From contig NZ_MAXF01000084.1 of NCBI RefSeq assembly GCF_001704635.1, forward strand, positions 52,523-116,522: a DNA stretch of 64,000 bases, read 5' to 3'. The DNA comes from Streptomyces sparsogenes. GTDB taxonomy: Bacteria; Actinomycetota; Actinomycetes; Streptomycetales; Streptomycetaceae. The notes under the pieces are model-generated. The model did not search any database and was not told where the DNA came from. It was given only the letters and a program-made list of their open reading frames with translations. The position numbers were made by a program, and so were the translations under genes. Positions within the stretch are counted from its first letter, which is position 1. Each line of letters starts with the position of its first letter. This document shows, in pieces, positions 7,513-16,181 of the stretch.

Positions 7513-8970
7513 TTACCCCAGCACGTCCCGCCACACCTCGGGCAGGGCCGCCGCCACGTCGTGGGCCGCGATGGGCGCGCCGGAGGGGGCCGTGGCGTGG
7601 CGGGCGGCGAGGCCGTGGAGGTAGGCGCCGACGGAGGCGGCGTCGTGGGTGGACAGGCCCGCGGCGAGGAGGGAGCCGGTGAGGCCGGAGAGGACGTCGC
7701 CGCTGCCGGCCGTGGCGAGCCAGCCGGTGCCGGTGGGGTTGACACGTACGGGGCCGGGGCCCGGGCCGGGGCAGATGAGTGTCGTGGAGCCCTTGAGGAG
7801 GACGGTCGCGCCGTAGCGCTCGGCGAGGGTACGGACGTGGGCGAGACGGCTCTGCTCGACCTGCTCGCGCGGGACGCCGAGCAGCGCGGCGGCCTCCCCG
7901 GCGTGCGGGGTGAGGAGCGTGGCGGCGTTGCGGGAGCGCAGGTCGCCGGGGGAGAGGAGACGGAGGCCGTCGGCGTCGACGAGGACCGGGACGTCGGAGG
8001 CGAGGACGTCGTCGAGGGACTGGCGGGCGGCCGCGTCGTCGCCGAGGCCGGGGCCGACCACCCACGCCTGGACGCGGCCCGCCTTGTGGGGCGGCCCGGA
8101 GTGGACGAGGGTCTCGGGGAAGCGCGCGATGACCGCGTCGGCCGCCGGGCCCACGTAGCGGACCGCGCCCGCCCCGCCGCGCAGGGCGCCCGCGACGGCC
8201 AGGACCGCGGCGCCGGGGTAGCGGGCCGAGCCGGCCACCACGCCGACGACGCCCCGCCGGTACTTGTCGCTCTCCACGCCGGGGCGGGGCAGGAGGGCCG
8301 CCACGTCGCCGTGTTGCAGGGCCTCGACGTCGGGGACGGACGGCAGGTGGGGGGCCAGGCCGATGTCGATCAGGCGCAGCGCGCCCGCGTGCTCGCGGGC
8401 GGGGTCGATGAGCAGCCCGGGCTTGTAGGTGCCGAAGGTGACGGTCGCGTCGGCGCGTACGGCGGGGCCGCGCACCTCGCCGGTGTCGGCGTCCACCCCG
8501 CTGGGCAGGTCCACGGCGACCACGGCGCCGCGCACGGCCCCGATCAGCCGCTCGGCCTCCGGCCGCAGGCCGCCCCTGCCGCCGATGCCGACGATTCCGT
8601 CCAGGACCAGATCGGCCCGGGCCAGGGCCGTCTCGGCGGAATCAGAAGCGGAGGAGGCGGGGATCGCGCGGCCGCCCGCGGCCCGCAGCGCCCGCAGCCC
8701 GCCCGCGTGCGCGCGGTCGGGAGCCAGCAGTACGGCGGTGACCCCGGCCCCGCGGCGGGCCAGCCGGGCCCCGGCGTAGAGGGCGTCGCCGCCGTTGTCG
8801 CCGCTGCCCACCAGGAGGGCCACCCGGGCCCCGTAGACGCGGCCCAGCAGCCGGGCGCAGGCCGCCGCCAGGCCCGCGGCCGCGCGCTGCATGAGCGCTC
8901 CTTCGGGCAGCCGTGCCATCAAGTCCCGCTCCGCGGCCCGTACGGTCTCGACGCTGTAGGCAATCCTCAT
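7513..8970 (-). CDS. nnr: Bifunctional NAD(P)H-hydrate epimerase / ADP-dependent dehydratase
   Basis: Repairs hydrated NAD(P)H. The N-terminal YjeF_N domain (about residues 1-210) epimerises R-NAD(P)HX, with the GSGDNGGDALYAGARLA loop. The C-terminal ribokinase-like domain (about 225-485) removes water using ADP, with GSGDVLSGLTGSLLAAG as its nucleotide-binding/catalytic motif. The length of 485 is normal for the fused form. The ATG at 8970 has GGGAG 10 bases upstream; a slightly longer start (MSGRLVAM) is possible. It is divergent from alr with 84 bp between. Confidence 0.93.
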   Translation of the reverse strand: MRIAYSVETVRAAERDLMARLPEGALMQRAAAGLAAACARLLGRVYGARVALLVGSGDNGGDALYAGARLARRGAGVTAVLLAPDRAHAGGLRALRAAGGRAIPASSASDSAETALARADLVLDGIVGIGGRGGLRPEAERLIGAVRGAVVAVDLPSGVDADTGEVRGPAVRADATVTFGTYKPGLLIDPAREHAGALRLIDIGLAPHLPSVPDVEALQHGDVAALLPRPGVESDKYRRGVVGVVAGSARYPGAAVLAVAGALRGGAGAVRYVGPAADAVIARFPETLVHSGPPHKAGRVQAWVVGPGLGDDAAARQSLDDVLASDVPVLVDADGLRLLSPGDLRSRNAATLLTPHAGEAAALLGVPREQVEQSRLAHVRTLAERYGATVLLKGSTTLICPGPGPGPVRVNPTGTGWLATAGSGDVLSGLTGSLLAAGLSTHDAASVGAYLHGLAARHATAPSGAPIAAHDVAAALPEVWRDVLG

Positions 8971-9054
8971 GGCGACCAGTCTCCCGGACATGCCCCGGAG
9001 GCCGTACGGAAGCACACGCTCCATGCGCGGGGCGGGCCTGAGACACTGACGCTG

Positions 9055-10209
9055 ATGAACGAGACACCGATGCGCGCCCGTGCCGTGGTCGATCTGGCCG
9101 CCCTGCGGGCCAATGTGCGCGCGCTGCGCGCGGCGGCCCCCCGGGCCGAGCTGATGGCCGTGGTCAAGTCGGACGGCTACGGCCACGGCGCGCTCCCGTG
9201 CGCCCGCGCCGCGCGCGAGGCGGGCGCGAGCTGGCTGGGCACGGCCACGCCCGAGGAGGCGCTGGCGCTGCGCGCCGCGGGGGACACGGGCCGGGTGCTG
9301 TGCTGGCTGTGGACGCCGGGCGGCCCGTGGCGGGAGGCGATCGAGGCGGACGTCGACGTGTCGCTGAGCGGGATGTGGGCGCTGCGGGAGGCCGTCGCCG
9401 CGGCCCGCGCGTGCGGGCGCGCCGCACGCGTGCACCTGAAGGCGGACACCGGGCTGGGCCGCAACGGCTGCCAGCCCGAGGACTGGGCGGAACTCGTCGC
9501 CGCCGCGCGCGCCGCCGAGGCGGAGGGCACGGTCCGGGTGGCCGGCCTGTGGTCGCACTTCGCGTGCGCGGACGAGCCGGGGCACCCCTCGATCGCCGCC
9601 CAGCTCGAGGTGTTCCGGGCGCTGGTGGCCCAGGCGGAGCAGGCGGGGATCCGCCCGGAGGTGCGGCACATCGCCAACTCCCCGGCGACCCTGACCCTGC
9701 CCGAGTCGCACTTCGACCTCGTACGGACCGGGATCGCGATGTACGGGATCTCGCCGAGCCCCGAGCTCGGCCACCCCGCCGACTTCGGCCTGCGGCCCGC
9801 CATGACGCTGTCCGCCTCGCTGGCCTCGGTCAAGCGGGTGCCGGGCGGACACGGCGTGTCGTACGGACACCGCTACGTCACCCCCGGCCCGACCACCCTG
9901 GCGCTGGTGCCGGTGGGCTACGCCGACGGGATTCCGCGGCACGCCTCGGGGACCGGCCCGGTGCTGGTCGCCGGCAAGTGGCGGACGGTGGCGGGCACGG
10001 TGGCGATGGACCAGTTCGTGGTGGACCTCGGCGGCGACAGCGCGGCGCCGGGGGACGAGGCGGTGCTGTTCGGGCCCGGTGACCGGGGCGAGCCGACCGC
10101 GGAGGACTGGGCGCGGGCGGTCGGCACGATCGCGTACGAAATCGTCACGCGGATCGGCACCCGCGTCCCGCGCGTTTATGTCGGTCACCCTGAGGGCACA
10201 GGGAACTGA
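9055..10209 (+). CDS. alr: Alanine racemase
   Basis: Makes D-alanine for peptidoglycan. The 384-residue length is typical of fold-type III racemases. The PLP lysine is in AVVKSDGYGHGALP near the N-terminus. The second catalytic residue (Tyr) lies in the YGISPSPELG / SYGHRYV region, and NGCQPEDW and MDQFVVDLG are conserved elements. The start could be ATG 9055 or ATG 9070 (MRARAVVDL, where strong conservation begins). It lies 2 bp before the hydrolase gene, so they form an operon. Confidence 0.94.
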   Translation: MNETPMRARAVVDLAALRANVRALRAAAPRAELMAVVKSDGYGHGALPCARAAREAGASWLGTATPEEALALRAAGDTGRVLCWLWTPGGPWREAIEADVDVSLSGMWALREAVAAARACGRAARVHLKADTGLGRNGCQPEDWAELVAAARAAEAEGTVRVAGLWSHFACADEPGHPSIAAQLEVFRALVAQAEQAGIRPEVRHIANSPATLTLPESHFDLVRTGIAMYGISPSPELGHPADFGLRPAMTLSASLASVKRVPGGHGVSYGHRYVTPGPTTLALVPVGYADGIPRHASGTGPVLVAGKWRTVAGTVAMDQFVVDLGGDSAAPGDEAVLFGPGDRGEPTAEDWARAVGTIAYEIVTRIGTRVPRVYVGHPEGTGN

Positions 10210-10211
10210 CC

Positions 10212-11435
10212 ATGGAAGGCGACAGCACGGCAGAGACGGCGGTCCGCGTGGCGGCGGGGGCGACGGCCGTGGGGTGGCGTCGCGGCGCGGGGTTCGCGGG
10301 TGTCGCGATCGGCGTCATCGCGGCCGGCGCGGCCATGGGGGTCGGGCTCGAGCGGCTGACCGTGGGCCGGGGGGTACGGCGCAAGGCGCGGCTGGAACTG
10401 GACGCCGCGGGCCCGTTCGGCACGCTGCGCGGCACCCCCGGCACGGCGCTCGCCGACGACGGCACCGAGCTGTACTACGAGGTCGAGGAGATACAGCCGC
10501 AGGCGCCCGCGCGCCGCAAGCGGCTGTTCGGGCGGCGCACGCCCGCCCCGGTCACCGTCATCTTCAGCCATGGCTACTGCCTGGCCCAGGACTCCTGGCA
10601 CTTCCAGCGGGCGGTGCTGCGCGGGGCGGTCCGCGCCGTCTACTGGGACCAGCGGTGCCACGGCAGGTCCGCGCGCGGCTGCGCCCAGATGGAGGGCACC
10701 CAGGTCACCATCGACCAGCTCGGCCGCGATCTCAAGGCCGTGATCGACGCGGCCGCGCCCGAGGGGCCGCTGGTGCTGGTGGGCCACTCCATGGGCGGCA
10801 TGACGATGATGGCGCTGGCCGCGCAGTACCCGGAGCTGGTGCACGAGCGGGTGATCGGCGCGGCCTTCATCGGTACGTCGGCGGGCAAGCTCAGCGAGGT
10901 CAGCTTCGGCCTGCCGGTGGTCGGGGTGAACGCGGTGCGGCGGCTGCTGCCAGGGCTGCTGAAGGCGCTGGGCTGGCAGGCGGAGCTGGTGGAGAAGGGG
11001 CGGCGGGCCACCGCCGACCTGTTCGCGGGCGTGATCAAGCGCTATTCGTTCGGGTCGAAGGACGTGGACCCGGGGGTCGCGCGGTTCGCGGAGCGGCTGA
11101 TCGAGGCGACGCCGATCGACGTGGTCGCCGAGTTCTACCCGGCCTTCGTCGAGCACGACAAGGCGGAGGCGCTGCCGGTCTTCGACGGGCTGCCGGTGCT
11201 GGTGCTGGCGGGCGACAAGGACCTCATCACGCCCATGGAGCACAGCGAGGCCATTTCGGAGGCGCTGCCCGGCGCGGGGCTGGTGATCGTCGAGGAGGCC
11301 GGGCACCTGGTGATGCTGGAGCACCCCGAAGTGGTGAACGGACATCTGATCGACCTGCTGGCGGAGGCGGCCGGTACGGACAGCCCGCGGGCGACGGCGG
11401 ACGGGGACGGGCGGCGGCGCTCGGCGCGCGGGTAA
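10212..11435 (+). CDS. Alpha/beta-hydrolase, membrane-anchored
   Basis: A 407-residue alpha/beta-hydrolase found at this core locus in streptomycetes. The N-terminus has a probable membrane anchor (GFAGVAIGVIAAGAAMGVG, about residues 28-46). The hydrolase domain has the oxyanion strand VIFSHGYCL, the nucleophile elbow VGHSMGGMT, and an acid/His pair in the C-terminal VLAGDKDLITP and EAGHLVMLEHPE. The substrate is unknown; a lipid or ester is plausible. It starts 2 bp after alr, probably with coupled translation, and is followed by a 222-bp gap with RNA-like hairpins before tsaE. Confidence 0.9.
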   Translation: MEGDSTAETAVRVAAGATAVGWRRGAGFAGVAIGVIAAGAAMGVGLERLTVGRGVRRKARLELDAAGPFGTLRGTPGTALADDGTELYYEVEEIQPQAPARRKRLFGRRTPAPVTVIFSHGYCLAQDSWHFQRAVLRGAVRAVYWDQRCHGRSARGCAQMEGTQVTIDQLGRDLKAVIDAAAPEGPLVLVGHSMGGMTMMALAAQYPELVHERVIGAAFIGTSAGKLSEVSFGLPVVGVNAVRRLLPGLLKALGWQAELVEKGRRATADLFAGVIKRYSFGSKDVDPGVARFAERLIEATPIDVVAEFYPAFVEHDKAEALPVFDGLPVLVLAGDKDLITPMEHSEAISEALPGAGLVIVEEAGHLVMLEHPEVVNGHLIDLLAEAAGTDSPRATADGDGRRRSARG

Positions 11436-11537
11436 GGGCTCTCGGTGTGGCCCGCGGGCGCTTGGCCCGCGGGCGAGACCCGGCCCCGTAACATCGGCGG
11501 GTGTGACTCCGCTCCCCAACCTCAAGGAGGGGGCTTC

Positions 11538-11640
11538 CAACCCGTAGGTTGCGGTCCAGCCCGGACCGATCCCTTGCGAGATACGCGAAAATTAGCACAG
11601 GCCAGGGAAGTGATTCCCCCACTGGCTGAAGCCGGTGGTC
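11538..11640 (+). other. Structured leader-like segment, possible IS200/IS605 end remnant
   Basis: Three short hairpins follow one another upstream of tsaE: CAACC-cgta-GGTTG (11538-11551), GGTCC-agccc-GGACC (11553-11567), and CCACTGGC-tgaa-GCCGGTGG (11619-11638). The last has a TGAA loop and flanking C/G runs like the end hairpins of the TnpB element at 16867-16886. It could be the decayed right end or omega-RNA of a lost element, or a 5' leader of tsaE. No open frame with a ribosome-binding site is present here. Confidence 0.35.
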
Positions 11641-11657
11641 CCCTCGTCAGGAGACTG

Positions 11658-12230
11658 ATGCACACCCCGCACACCGTCGCCACCCGTCTCACCGTCACCT
11701 CCCCCGAGCAGATGCGGGACCTGGGGCGCAGGCTCGCGAAACTGCTGCGCCCCGGTGACCTCGTGCTGCTCACCGGAGAGCTGGGCGCGGGCAAGACCAC
11801 GCTGACCCGGGGCCTGGGGGAGGGGCTGGGGGTGCGCGGCGCGGTCACCTCGCCGACGTTCGTGATCGCCCGGGTCCATCCGTCGCTGGGCGACGGCCCG
11901 CCGCTGGTGCACGTGGACGCCTACCGGCTGGGCGGGGGGCTGGACGAGATGGAGGACCTGGACCTCGATGTGTCGCTGCCGGATTCGGTGGTGGCCGTGG
12001 AGTGGGGCGAGGGGAAGGTCGAGGGGCTCGCGGAGGACCGGCTGCACGTCGTCATCGAGCGGACGGTCGGCGAGCAGGCAGGTGGCGAGCGGACGGCCGG
12101 GGGGCAGGCGGATGGCGAGCAGCCGGCCGGGGAGCAGGCCGCCGCGCCCGAGGAGGACGTCCGGGGGGTCGTCGTGACCGGCGTCGGGCCGCGTTGGGCG
12201 GGGGAGGATCTGGCCTCGCTGGCGGGCTGA
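11658..12230 (+). CDS. tsaE: tRNA threonylcarbamoyladenosine biosynthesis ATPase TsaE
   Basis: P-loop ATPase partner of TsaB-TsaD in t6A37 tRNA modification. The Walker A is GELGAGKTTLTRGLGEGLG near residue 36, followed by SPTFVIARVHPS and VHVDAYRLGG. ATG 11658 has AGGAG upstream; the longer open frame is not supported. The 190-residue length exceeds the usual 150 or so because of a C-terminal low-complexity insert of GEQ/GER/GGQ repeats (about residues 136-165) that looks like slipped-strand expansion. The missing distal partner genes tsaB, rimI and tsaD follow downstream. Confidence 0.93.
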   Translation: MHTPHTVATRLTVTSPEQMRDLGRRLAKLLRPGDLVLLTGELGAGKTTLTRGLGEGLGVRGAVTSPTFVIARVHPSLGDGPPLVHVDAYRLGGGLDEMEDLDLDVSLPDSVVAVEWGEGKVEGLAEDRLHVVIERTVGEQAGGERTAGGQADGEQPAGEQAAAPEEDVRGVVVTGVGPRWAGEDLASLAG

Positions 12231-12316
12231 GACCCGCTCGGCGGGGTGAGATTCCGACAAGGCGTCGGCAAAATGTTGCGCGAGGGGCATCCTCCGTGGT
12301 CACATGGGAAGGCAGG

Positions 12317-12335
12317 GCAGGTTAGGTGTGCCTAA
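12317..12335. promoter_or_regulatory. Possible iron box (DmdR/IdeR type)
   Basis: GCAGGTTAGGTGTGCCTAA matches 13 of 19 positions of the actinobacterial iron box TTAGGTTAGGCTAACCTAA and contains the inverted repeat TTAGG-TGTG-CCTAA. It lies 45 bp before the start of the following small gene, where a repressor would block transcription. It could be a chance match. Confidence 0.45.
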
Positions 12336-12379
12336 CTTGGCGGCCTGCTCGACTGCCCCAGGACCCTTAGGAGGCATCC

Positions 12380-12619
12380 ATGCCGTCCCGAGAGCCCGCT
12401 GCCGAGGCGGCCCGGCGCGATGACCGGCCCCCGTCGATGACGGAGCTGCTGGCCGCCTGCGCGGCGGCGAGCGCGGTATCCACCCCGCCCGAATCCACAC
12501 CCACCTCCGAAGTCACCCCGCCCGAATCCCCCCAATCCGAAGCCGCCGGGCCGGGCGCGACCCCCGCCACACCGGGGGAGCCGGGGGCGGAGGGCGAGCG
12601 CCGCCGCAGCGCCGCGTAG
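12380..12619 (+). CDS. Small disordered protein, conserved at this locus
   Basis: A 79-residue hypothetical protein. The N-terminus MPSREPAAEAARRDDRPPSM then TELLAACAAASAV looks like the conserved part, while the rest is Pro/Glu/Ser-rich and probably disordered. GGAGG lies 5 bases before the ATG, supporting translation. I recall a similar small protein between tsaE and tsaB in other streptomycetes; its function is unknown. The iron-box-like palindrome upstream is the only regulatory clue. Confidence 0.6.
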   Translation: MPSREPAAEAARRDDRPPSMTELLAACAAASAVSTPPESTPTSEVTPPESPQSEAAGPGATPATPGEPGAEGERRRSAA

Positions 12620-12675
12620 GGGGCCGGGGGCCAGAACGCGGGGACGCGGGGACGCGGGGACACGAGGGGCGCGCC

Positions 12676-13239
12676 TCAGGCGATGACCACGACCCTCGTG
12701 CCGACCTGCGCGAAGTCCCACATCGCCGAGGCGTCCTCGCGGCTCTCCCGGATGCCCCCGGTCTTCTTCGCCGCGTTCGGGTCGGGGGTCGAGCCGTCGA
12801 TCGCCGCGCTGAAACCGAACACGACTCCCTCTTCCGTGTGGAAGACGACGACGTGCTCGACCTTGACCCCGTCCGAGCCGACCGTGCTCTGCCGCCGCGA
12901 GGTGACCTCGTACGTCCCCGGGGCGGGGCTCGCGGAGCTGGGGTGGACCTCGAAGGTGCGGGTGGGCTGCTCGTCCGCGCCCACCAGCCACACCCGCCGG
13001 TCCTCCAGCGCGTACACCACGCGCAGGCCGGAGCCGGAGTCGCCCGGCAGCGCGGTGGACTTCTTCTTCCCGTGCTTGCCCTGGTCCTTGCCCTTGGACT
13101 TGCCCTTGGAGTCGCCGGCGTGCCGCGAGTGAGAGGGGGGCTCGGGGGCGGTCGCCGAGGCCTGGTAGGCGAGGAAGCCCACGCAGCCGACCGCGGCGGC
13201 GGTGAGCGCGGCCACGACGGTCCCGGTACTCCTTGGCAC
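12676..13239 (-). CDS. Exported L,D-transpeptidase-like protein lacking catalytic residues
   Basis: A 187-residue protein with an N-terminal membrane anchor or signal (TGTVVAALTAAAVGCVGFLA), a Lys/Gly-rich linker at about 43-60, and a C-terminal domain resembling YkuD. The end KKTGGIRESREDASAMWDFA then QVGTRVVVIA aligns with the SHGCxR...D/A...VGTPVVI end of L,D-transpeptidases. The His and Cys of SHGC are replaced (KTGG), so the protein should not catalyse 3-3 cross-linking. It may bind the wall or another transpeptidase. GTG 13239 is preceded by AGGAGAGGG. It is divergent from tsaB. The YkuD link is motif-level inference. Confidence 0.6.
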   Translation of the reverse strand: MPRSTGTVVAALTAAAVGCVGFLAYQASATAPEPPSHSRHAGDSKGKSKGKDQGKHGKKKSTALPGDSGSGLRVVYALEDRRVWLVGADEQPTRTFEVHPSSASPAPGTYEVTSRRQSTVGSDGVKVEHVVVFHTEEGVVFGFSAAIDGSTPDPNAAKKTGGIRESREDASAMWDFAQVGTRVVVIA

Positions 13240-13439
13240 GGCTTGCCACCCTCTCCTGCGGTCGGTTCCCGCGGCCAGTTCCTGCGATCAGTAGCGGTCA
13301 GTGCGCGCTCAGGTCTGGTGTCTCCCCGGTCACCCCGAGGGGACAAGCCGACCGTAGCACCGGCGCGCGCCCCCGCCGTGCGCCACGGCTCCTCCCGGCG
13401 GCGGCGCGGCCCCCTCCGCGGGCGCCGTAGGCTGTCCTC

Positions 13440-14108
13440 GTGCTGTTGCTCGCGCTTGACACCGCTACCCCCGCCGTCACCGTCGCCCTGCACGACGGCA
13501 CCGACGTCCTCGCCGAGTCGCGTCAGGTCGACGCGCGGCGCCACGGCGAGCTGCTGCTGCCCGCCGTCGACAAGGTGCTGGCCGAGGCGGGAGCCGTGCT
13601 GGCCCAGGTGACCGACCTGGTGGTCGGCGTGGGCCCGGGCCCGTACACCGGGCTGCGGGTCGGCCTGGTGACCGCGGCGACCTTCGGGGCGGCCCTCGAC
13701 ATCCCCGTCCATGGGCTGTGCACGCTCGACGGCATCGCGTACGCCGCCGGACGGGCCGGGCTCACCGGGCCCTTCGTCGTGGCCACGGACGCGCGGCGCA
13801 AGGAGGTCTACTGGGCGCGGTACGACGACGCCCGCACCCGGGTGACCGAGCCCGCCGTGGACCGGCCCGCGGACCTCGGCGAGCGGGTGGCCGGGCTGCC
13901 GGCCGTCGGCGCGGGCGCCCTGCTCTACCCGGACGCCTTCGGAGCCGTACCGGCCGGGATGCCGGAGCACCAGTCGGCGGGCGCGCTGGCGGCACTGGCC
14001 GCCGAGAAGCTCGCGCGCGGCGAGGAGCTGCTGCCCAACCGGCCGCTGTACCTGCGCCGCCCCGACGCCCAGGTGCCCGCCAACTACAAGGTGGTCACGC
14101 CCCGGTGA
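13440..14108 (+). CDS. tsaB: tRNA threonylcarbamoyladenosine biosynthesis protein TsaB
   Basis: ASKHA-fold partner of TsaD in t6A biosynthesis. Its 222 residues begin LLLALDTATPAVTVALHDG and contain the conserved VGVGPGPYTGLRVGLVTA loop. It starts with GTG 13440, where the family N-terminus begins. It overlaps rimI by 4 bp (GTGA), and rimI overlaps tsaD, so the three are translated as a unit. A helical C-terminal part follows the fold. Confidence 0.93.
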   Translation: MLLLALDTATPAVTVALHDGTDVLAESRQVDARRHGELLLPAVDKVLAEAGAVLAQVTDLVVGVGPGPYTGLRVGLVTAATFGAALDIPVHGLCTLDGIAYAAGRAGLTGPFVVATDARRKEVYWARYDDARTRVTEPAVDRPADLGERVAGLPAVGAGALLYPDAFGAVPAGMPEHQSAGALAALAAEKLARGEELLPNRPLYLRRPDAQVPANYKVVTPR

Positions 14109-14767
14109 CCCCCGCCACACCTCCCGCGACACCCTCCGCGGCACCCGAGGTACCGGTGGTGCGCGAGATGCGCTGGTGGGACATCGAGCGCGTGCTGCGG
14201 CTCGAGGTGAACCTCTTCCCCGAGGACGCCTGGTCGCCCGGCATGTTCTGGTCCGAGCTGGCCCACGCGCGCGGCCCGGCCGCCACCCGGCACTACGTGG
14301 TCGCGGAGGCGGGCGGCCGGCTCGTCGGCTACGCGGGGCTCGCCGCCGTCGACCGCACCGCGGACGTCCAGACCATCGCCACCGCCCGCGACCACTGGGG
14401 CACCGGGCTCGGCGCCCGCCTGCTGACCGACCTCATCACGGCCGCCACCTCCTTCGAATGCCGCGAGGTGCTCCTTGAGGTGCGCGTCGACAATCGGCGC
14501 GCGCAGCGCCTCTACGAGCGCTTCGGCTTCGAGCCCATCGGGATCCGCAAGGGCTACTACCAGCCCGGGAACGTGGACGCGCTGGTGATGCGCCTGGCCG
14601 ACCCGGCGGCGGCCGCCGAACCCGCGACGCCCGCCGCGTCACTCGCCGCGCCGAGCCCCGCACCAGGCTCACCCGGCTCCGTACCCAGCTCCGCACCAGG
14701 CCCCGCACAAGGCTCCGTCCCCAGCTCCGCACAAGGCTCCGTACAAGGAACGAAGACCCATGGCTGA
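14105..14767 (+). CDS. rimI: Ribosomal-protein-alanine N-acetyltransferase RimI, extended C-terminus
   Basis: GNAT enzyme that acetylates the N-terminal alanine of ribosomal protein S18 and, in some bacteria, other proteins. The core (about residues 18-160) has [20 protein letters not shown], the acetyl-CoA loop [16 protein letters not shown], and [23 protein letters not shown] 14105 overlaps the tsaB stop. The last 60 or so residues are a Pro/Ser/Ala/Gly tail built from repeats of the [13 protein letters not shown] kind, encoded by a repetitive stretch at 14640-14750; the tail is probably disordered. Its end overlaps the tsaD start by 8 bp. Confidence 0.92.
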   Translation: MTPATPPATPSAAPEVPVVREMRWWDIERVLRLEVNLFPEDAWSPGMFWSELAHARGPAATRHYVVAEAGGRLVGYAGLAAVDRTADVQTIATARDHWGTGLGARLLTDLITAATSFECREVLLEVRVDNRRAQRLYERFGFEPIGIRKGYYQPGNVDALVMRLADPAAAAEPATPAASLAAPSPAPGSPGSVPSSAPGPAQGSVPSSAQGSVQGTKTHG

Positions 14768-15899
14768 CGAACCTCTCGTACTCGGCATCGAGACCTCCTG
14801 CGACGAGACCGGCGTCGGCATCGTCCGCGGCCACACCCTCCTCGCCGACGCCGTCGCCTCCAGCGTCGACGAGCACGCGCGCTTCGGCGGCGTCGTCCCC
14901 GAGGTCGCCAGCCGGGCGCACCTGGAGGCGATGGTCCCCACCATCCAGCGCGCCCTGAAGGAAGCCGGGGTCGCCGCCTCCGACCTGGACGGCATCGCGG
15001 TCACGGCCGGCCCCGGGCTCGCCGGCGCGCTGCTGGTGGGCGTGTCGGCCGCGAAGGCGTACGCGTACGCCCTGGGCAAGCCGCTCTACGGCGTCAACCA
15101 CCTGGCCTCGCACATCTGCGTGGACCAGCTGGAGCACGGCCCGCTGCCCGAGCCGACGATGGCCCTGCTGGTGAGCGGCGGCCACTCCTCGCTGCTGCTC
15201 GCGCCCGACATCACCTCCGACGTGCGCCCGCTCGGCTCGACGATCGACGACGCGGCGGGCGAGGCGTTCGACAAGATCGCCCGCGTGCTGAACCTCGGCT
15301 TCCCGGGCGGGCCGGTCATCGACCGCATCGCGCGCGAGGGCGACCCGGACGCGATCGCTTTCCCGCGCGGGCTGACCGGGCCGCGCGACGCCCCGTACGA
15401 CTTCTCCTTCTCCGGTCTCAAGACCGCCGTGGCCCGCTGGATCGAGGCCAAGCGGGCGGCGGGCGAGGAGGTCCCGGTCGCCGATGTCTCGGCCTCCTTC
15501 CAGGAGGCGGTCGTGGACGTGCTGACCCGCAAGGCCGTACGGGCCTGCAAGGACGAGGGCGTCGAGCACCTGATGATCGGCGGCGGCGTGGCCGCCAACT
15601 CCCGGCTGCGCGCCATGGCCGAGCGCCGCTGCGAGGACGCGGGCATCACGCTGCGGGTGCCCAGGCCCAAGCTGTGCACGGACAACGGCGCGATGGTCGC
15701 GGCGCTGGGCGCGGAGATGGTGGCGCGCGGGCGGGCCGCGTCGGCCTGGGACCTGTCGGCAGACTCCTCGCTGCCGGTGACCGACCCGCACGTCCCGGCC
15801 CCCGCCGGCCACGACCACGACGACCACGTGCACGACCACGGCCATGTGCACGACCACGATCACGTGCACGAGCTGAGCCGGAAGAACCTGTACGCATGA
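14760..15899 (+). CDS. tsaD: tRNA N6-adenosine threonylcarbamoyltransferase TsaD, His-rich tail
   Basis: Transfers threonylcarbamoyl to A37 of ANN-decoding tRNAs. Characteristic elements are [14 protein letters not shown], the metal-binding H-x-x-x-H in [25 protein letters not shown], and the C-terminal [13 protein letters not shown] and [13 protein letters not shown]. The body is normal length. The last 35 or so residues form a tail with many His and Asp ([20 protein letters not shown]), likely to bind metal ions and perhaps store or deliver the catalytic metal. The stop overlaps the next gene by 4 bp. Confidence 0.95.
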   Translation: MADEPLVLGIETSCDETGVGIVRGHTLLADAVASSVDEHARFGGVVPEVASRAHLEAMVPTIQRALKEAGVAASDLDGIAVTAGPGLAGALLVGVSAAKAYAYALGKPLYGVNHLASHICVDQLEHGPLPEPTMALLVSGGHSSLLLAPDITSDVRPLGSTIDDAAGEAFDKIARVLNLGFPGGPVIDRIAREGDPDAIAFPRGLTGPRDAPYDFSFSGLKTAVARWIEAKRAAGEEVPVADVSASFQEAVVDVLTRKAVRACKDEGVEHLMIGGGVAANSRLRAMAERRCEDAGITLRVPRPKLCTDNGAMVAALGAEMVARGRAASAWDLSADSSLPVTDPHVPAPAGHDHDDHVHDHGHVHDHDHVHELSRKNLYA

Positions 15900-16150
15900 C
15901 GGTCGCGCTGATGTGGGAGGCGCGGGCCGTCGAGGGCGGCGGCGAGCGGCTGCTGGCCTGGGCCCGCGGCCGGCGGCTCGACCCGGCACCGCTGCGCCGT
16001 GAGACCTTCCGCGCCCCCGCGGACCGCGTGCTGGTCATCACCTGGTGGGACGCCCCGTACGACGCCGACCTGCCCGAACTCCCCGAGCCGGGGGAGGACC
16101 TGGTGCGCCGGGCCGTGCACCGGTGGCGGTTCGAGGCTCTCGACGACTGA
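15896..16150 (+). CDS. Small conserved protein coupled to tsaD
   Basis: An 84-residue cytoplasmic protein beginning [20 protein letters not shown], with a central [15 protein letters not shown] strand and a Trp-rich end ([19 protein letters not shown]). The compact alpha/beta pattern suggests a dimeric alpha-beta barrel or ferredoxin-like fold, but I cannot name a family. ATG overlaps the tsaD stop (ATGA), so it is the last gene of the t6A operon. It has no known role in t6A formation. Confidence 0.75.
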   Translation: MTVALMWEARAVEGGGERLLAWARGRRLDPAPLRRETFRAPADRVLVITWWDAPYDADLPELPEPGEDLVRRAVHRWRFEALDD

Positions 16151-16161
16151 CCCTAAACCCC

Positions 16162-16181
16162 CCCTGACATCTATGTCAGGG
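16162..16181. promoter_or_regulatory. MerR-type operator-like palindrome
   Basis: CCCTGACAT-CT-ATGTCAGGG is a 9+9-bp perfect inverted repeat, followed by GTTTAGCCT, which resembles a -10 element. MerR-family regulators bind such sites inside promoters of oxidoreductase genes. It stands 12 bp after the end of the t6A operon and directly before an SDR fragment. It might instead act as a weak terminator hairpin, since CTAAACCC and GGGTTTAG extend the pairing with a bulge. Confidence 0.45.

Noticed and set aside
7408..9054. Long N-terminal extension of alr in its open frame
   Set aside because: It runs antisense through nnr and has no alanine-racemase content; the real start is ATG 9055 or 9070.
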